From positions 1 to 8,646 of the forward strand of contig DAOVTC010000034.1 in the NCBI GenBank assembly GCA_030633285.1: a stretch of 8,646 nt of DNA, in the 5' to 3' direction. Source of the DNA: Flavobacteriaceae bacterium. GTDB lineage: Bacteria > Bacteroidota > Bacteroidia > Flavobacteriales > Flavobacteriaceae. Below the pieces are notes generated by a model. The model had not been told where the DNA came from, ran no database searches, and saw nothing but the letters and a program-made list of their open reading frames with translations. How positions within the stretch are numbered: position 1 is the stretch's first letter; the number at the start of each line of letters is the position of its first letter. A program made the position numbers and the translations under genes. This document shows positions 7,052 to 8,646 of the stretch, in pieces.

Positions 7052-7120
7052 TTAGCCAAAAGTTGAAAAACTTAAAATAACAAACAATATTAAGAACAAG
7101 ATTATTTTTATTTTTGCCAT
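7052..7120 (-). CDS. Possible 22-residue hydrophobic micropeptide
   Basis: From an ATG at 7120 to a TAA at 7054-7052 a short frame encodes 22 residues: MAKIKIIL then a run of Leu, Ile, Phe and Val, ending SFSTFG. Two lysines followed by about 13 hydrophobic residues would make a single membrane-spanning helix or a bare signal peptide. An in-frame TAA lies just upstream, so the ATG is the only start. No reading frame continues downstream in any frame, so it is not simply the front of a frameshifted longer gene. It lies in the porP-to-small-protein gap, 48 bases after the porP stop. AT-rich DNA easily produces Ile/Leu/Phe/Lys-rich frames, and 22 codons are too few to judge coding character, so this is a candidate only. 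Confidence 0.3.
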   Translation of the reverse strand: MAKIKIILFLILFVILSFSTFG

Positions 7121-7134
7121 AACAATTTATTTAC

Positions 7135-7154
7135 AATTATTCTAATGAATAATT
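7135..7154. repeat. Perfect 8-bp inverted repeat with 4-nt loop behind porP
   Basis: AATTATTC (7135-7142) and GAATAATT (7147-7154) are exact reverse complements around TAAT. It lies 14 bases after the porP stop on the minus strand. No T-run follows on that strand, and the stem has only one G-C pair, so a full terminator is doubtful; a 3'-end stabilising or partial-termination hairpin is possible. Together with the tandem duplication and the short hydrophobic frame it accounts for most of the visible structure in the 6966-7168 gap. Confidence 0.45.
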
Positions 7155-7168
7155 TATTTTTCTCTTTA

Positions 7169-8107
7169 TTACCATCTTGGATTCCCCCTTTTTGATTCAA
7201 AATCGTAACCTAAGGTCAACATGTGTGTCCCTCCATGATTTAACTCACTTGCTTCATTAATATTGTACTGAAAAGCATAACCTACATAAAAATCCTGTTT
7301 TTTCAACCCTAACATAGGTACAATTGCAGAAGCTGAAAAACTTTGGTCATTGATGAATCTTGTACTAAAACCAGCCCAATAATAACCATCATCTGTCATT
7401 TTTTTACCTTTTACGTTTAAATCAGTTATTGAACGTGAATCACTTTCAAATAACTTAAAATAAATCGAAGGTTCTATTTCATATTCACCTTCGCTTAACT
7501 CAAAAATATAACCTGTATAAACATAATAATTCCGCAACTTTTTTGGTTCAGTATCATCAAAAGCTTTTACACTTTTATTCAAAATATTGGCAGCGTTAAA
7601 ACTTATATAAAATCGTTCAAGCTTGTATAAAAAGGCTGCATCAAAATTTGAATTAAAAGATGAAAGGTCACCTCCAATAATTGGATCGTCATTTGGGTTA
7701 TCAAAATCAGATACATCAATTTTAAATTGTGTAAATTTATAAGATAGACCAAAAGATATATACTGGTGATTTGCATCATTAATTGTTAAATGATGTGCAA
7801 AACTTAATTGTCCTCCAATTTGGGATGTATTACCATTTTTATCCCTATATAAAATTCCCCCAATACCTGATTTTTCCAACACATGAGAATCATAAGATAA
7901 GCTTTGTGTATTTGGAGCATTATCTAATCCAACCCATTGAAAAGCACTACTTAACCGTAATCTATTCATTTCTCCTTCACCTGCATAAGCAGGAGAAATA
8001 ATAAATGGATTTTCAACCAAATACTGCGTATAAGGTGCCAGTTTAAATTCTTGCGCATTACTTAATCCTGTGATTAACAATATAGCTATAACTAATATTT
8101 TTTTCAT
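7169..8107 (-). CDS. PorP/SprF-family type IX secretion system membrane protein
   Basis: The 312-residue product has a Sec signal peptide (MKKILVIAILLITGLSNA, cut before QEF) and then alternating polar and hydrophobic strands typical of an outer-membrane beta-barrel. The family opening is visible as YLVENPFIISPAYAG (29-43), with its NP and PAYAG elements, and the end as HGGTHMLTLGYDF (291-303), with strand signatures such as YISFGLSYKF and FYVGYAFQY between. Length fits the family (about 300-340). Known members include PorP of Porphyromonas and SprF of Flavobacterium johnsoniae; SprF is needed for secretion of the neighbouring adhesin SprB. The ATG lies 8 bases after the stop of a gene ending in a type B T9SS sorting domain, so the two are very likely co-transcribed and this protein is probably the dedicated partner of that cargo. 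A core PorP role is less likely, since no porK/L/M/N genes are next to it. Confidence 0.92.
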   Translation of the reverse strand: MKKILVIAILLITGLSNAQEFKLAPYTQYLVENPFIISPAYAGEGEMNRLRLSSAFQWVGLDNAPNTQSLSYDSHVLEKSGIGGILYRDKNGNTSQIGGQLSFAHHLTINDANHQYISFGLSYKFTQFKIDVSDFDNPNDDPIIGGDLSSFNSNFDAAFLYKLERFYISFNAANILNKSVKAFDDTEPKKLRNYYVYTGYIFELSEGEYEIEPSIYFKLFESDSRSITDLNVKGKKMTDDGYYWAGFSTRFINDQSFSASAIVPMLGLKKQDFYVGYAFQYNINEASELNHGGTHMLTLGYDFESKRGNPRW

Positions 8108-8115
8108 AATAATTC

Positions 8116-8646
8116 TTATCTAACTAAACTGAAATTTCCTTTAAATTCTCGGTTATCTGATGTGTCATTTAATTTAATAATATACCAGTAATCACCACTT
8201 GGCAGAGGTTTACCTTTATAGTAACCATCCCAAGAATATTGGTTACCTTTATAAGTTGCTATTAATCGTTGATAACGATCAAATATTTGTACAGATATAT
8301 TTGGATAAACATCAATATTTATAGGGTACCAGGTATCATTTATACCATCTCCTTGAGGAGTAAAGAAATCTGGAATTTCAATATCTAAAAACTCTATAAA
8401 CATAGTTTGTTCTTGAATACATCCTTTTTCATCTCTCACATAAAAAGTGTAATCTCTTGATTGTCTAATATTTAAAACATTATCAGAACTATAGTTATTT
8501 TCATTATCAAAGCTATATTCATATTCTGGTTTACCTCCACTTGCTATAACAGTATATTCATTTATTCCTGATTCAATAACAGTAAAAGTTAAAGGAATGT
8601 ATTCTTCTAAAATTAATACTACCGGTTCATCGCTACAACCATATTC
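8116..8646 (-). CDS. 3' end of a large surface protein: SprB-like repeat plus type B T9SS sorting domain
   Basis: The last 176 codons of a gene that enters from the right edge are present; the true start is outside. Two parts are visible. The upstream part (about 8391-8580) reads as one SprB-type Ig-like repeat: YTVIASGGKPEYEYSFDN, a short variable stretch, then RDYTFYVRDEKGC. This GG-x-P-x-Y-x-Y-S to V-R-D-x-x-G-C spacing is typical of tandem repeats in gliding adhesins. The last about 90 residues are the gliding-motility-associated C-terminal domain: IPDFFTPQGDGINDTW, YPNISVQIFDRYQRLI, then YSWDGYYKGKPLPSGDYWYI and the closing GNFSLVR just before TAA. Such type B domains direct export across the outer membrane by the T9SS and surface retention. 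Stop and next ATG are 8 bases apart, so it forms a cargo-partner operon with the PorP/SprF gene. Whether it is an adhesin or an enzyme cannot be told from this end. Confidence 0.93.
   Translation of the reverse strand, partial: EYGCSDEPVVLILEEYIPLTFTVIESGINEYTVIASGGKPEYEYSFDNENNYSSDNVLNIRQSRDYTFYVRDEKGCIQEQTMFIEFLDIEIPDFFTPQGDGINDTWYPINIDVYPNISVQIFDRYQRLIATYKGNQYSWDGYYKGKPLPSGDYWYIIKLNDTSDNREFKGNFSLVR

Noticed and set aside
7783..8001. 72-codon plus-strand open frame
   Set aside because: Antisense to porP, aromatic-rich without any domain.
8116..8439. A separate 107-residue gene starting at 8439
   Set aside because: The apparent start is an internal GTG within the SprB-like repeat; the frame is open to the right edge and the upstream residues fit the same repeat.
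1..8646. Mobile elements, CRISPR arrays, tRNA or rRNA genes, defence-system genes
   Set aside because: No transposase or integrase frames, no array of spaced repeats (only the single tandem pair at 6972-7022), no tRNA-like cloverleaf or rRNA sequence recognised.

Overview
The window looks like a chromosomal segment of a low-GC Bacteroidota, most likely family Flavobacteriaceae. The DNA is strongly AT-rich by eye (not counted), genes are not preceded by Shine-Dalgarno motifs, and the right edge carries a PorP/SprF-family protein behind a gene ending in a gliding-motility-type (type B) C-terminal sorting domain. Those two are hallmarks of the type IX secretion system (T9SS) of this phylum.

Layout, left to right: (1) 1-1464, minus strand: a gamma-glutamyltransferase-superfamily gene with its signal peptide and N-terminus inside the window and its C-terminus off the left edge. 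(2) 1595-3793, minus: a RecQ-family DNA helicase with helicase, RQC and HRDC domains and an acidic C-terminal extension; all four usual zinc-binding cysteines seem to be missing. (3) 3794-3925: an AT-rich divergent promoter region. (4) 3926-6561, plus: a probable operon of kdsD (arabinose-5-phosphate isomerase for Kdo synthesis), tatC (twin-arginine translocase) and lptB (ATPase of the LPS exporter). (5) 6566-6610: a perfect 14-bp hairpin between the convergent lptB and a small secreted-protein gene. (6) 6648-6965, minus: a small, lysine-rich, probably exported PepSY-like protein. (7) 6966-7168: a 203-bp gap with a 27-bp-period tandem duplication, a 22-codon hydrophobic open frame and a perfect 8-bp hairpin. 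(8) 7169-8107 and 8116-8646, minus: PorP/SprF-like protein directly behind the 3' end of a large surface protein with a SprB-like repeat and a type B T9SS sorting domain.

The central operon links envelope functions: KdsD makes the precursor of Kdo, the inner-core LPS sugar; LptB powers LPS transport to the outer membrane; TatC exports folded proteins. The right-hand pair fits the established arrangement in which a type B T9SS cargo adhesin is encoded beside a PorP/SprF partner that helps its secretion or surface attachment.

I found no phage, transposon, CRISPR, tRNA or rRNA signals, and nothing that amounts to a clearly new multi-gene system. The best leads are small: the zinc-ligand-free RecQ, the TatC with a displaced glutamate and a cysteine-containing loop, the micropeptide frame, and the tandem duplication just upstream of the small secreted-protein gene.
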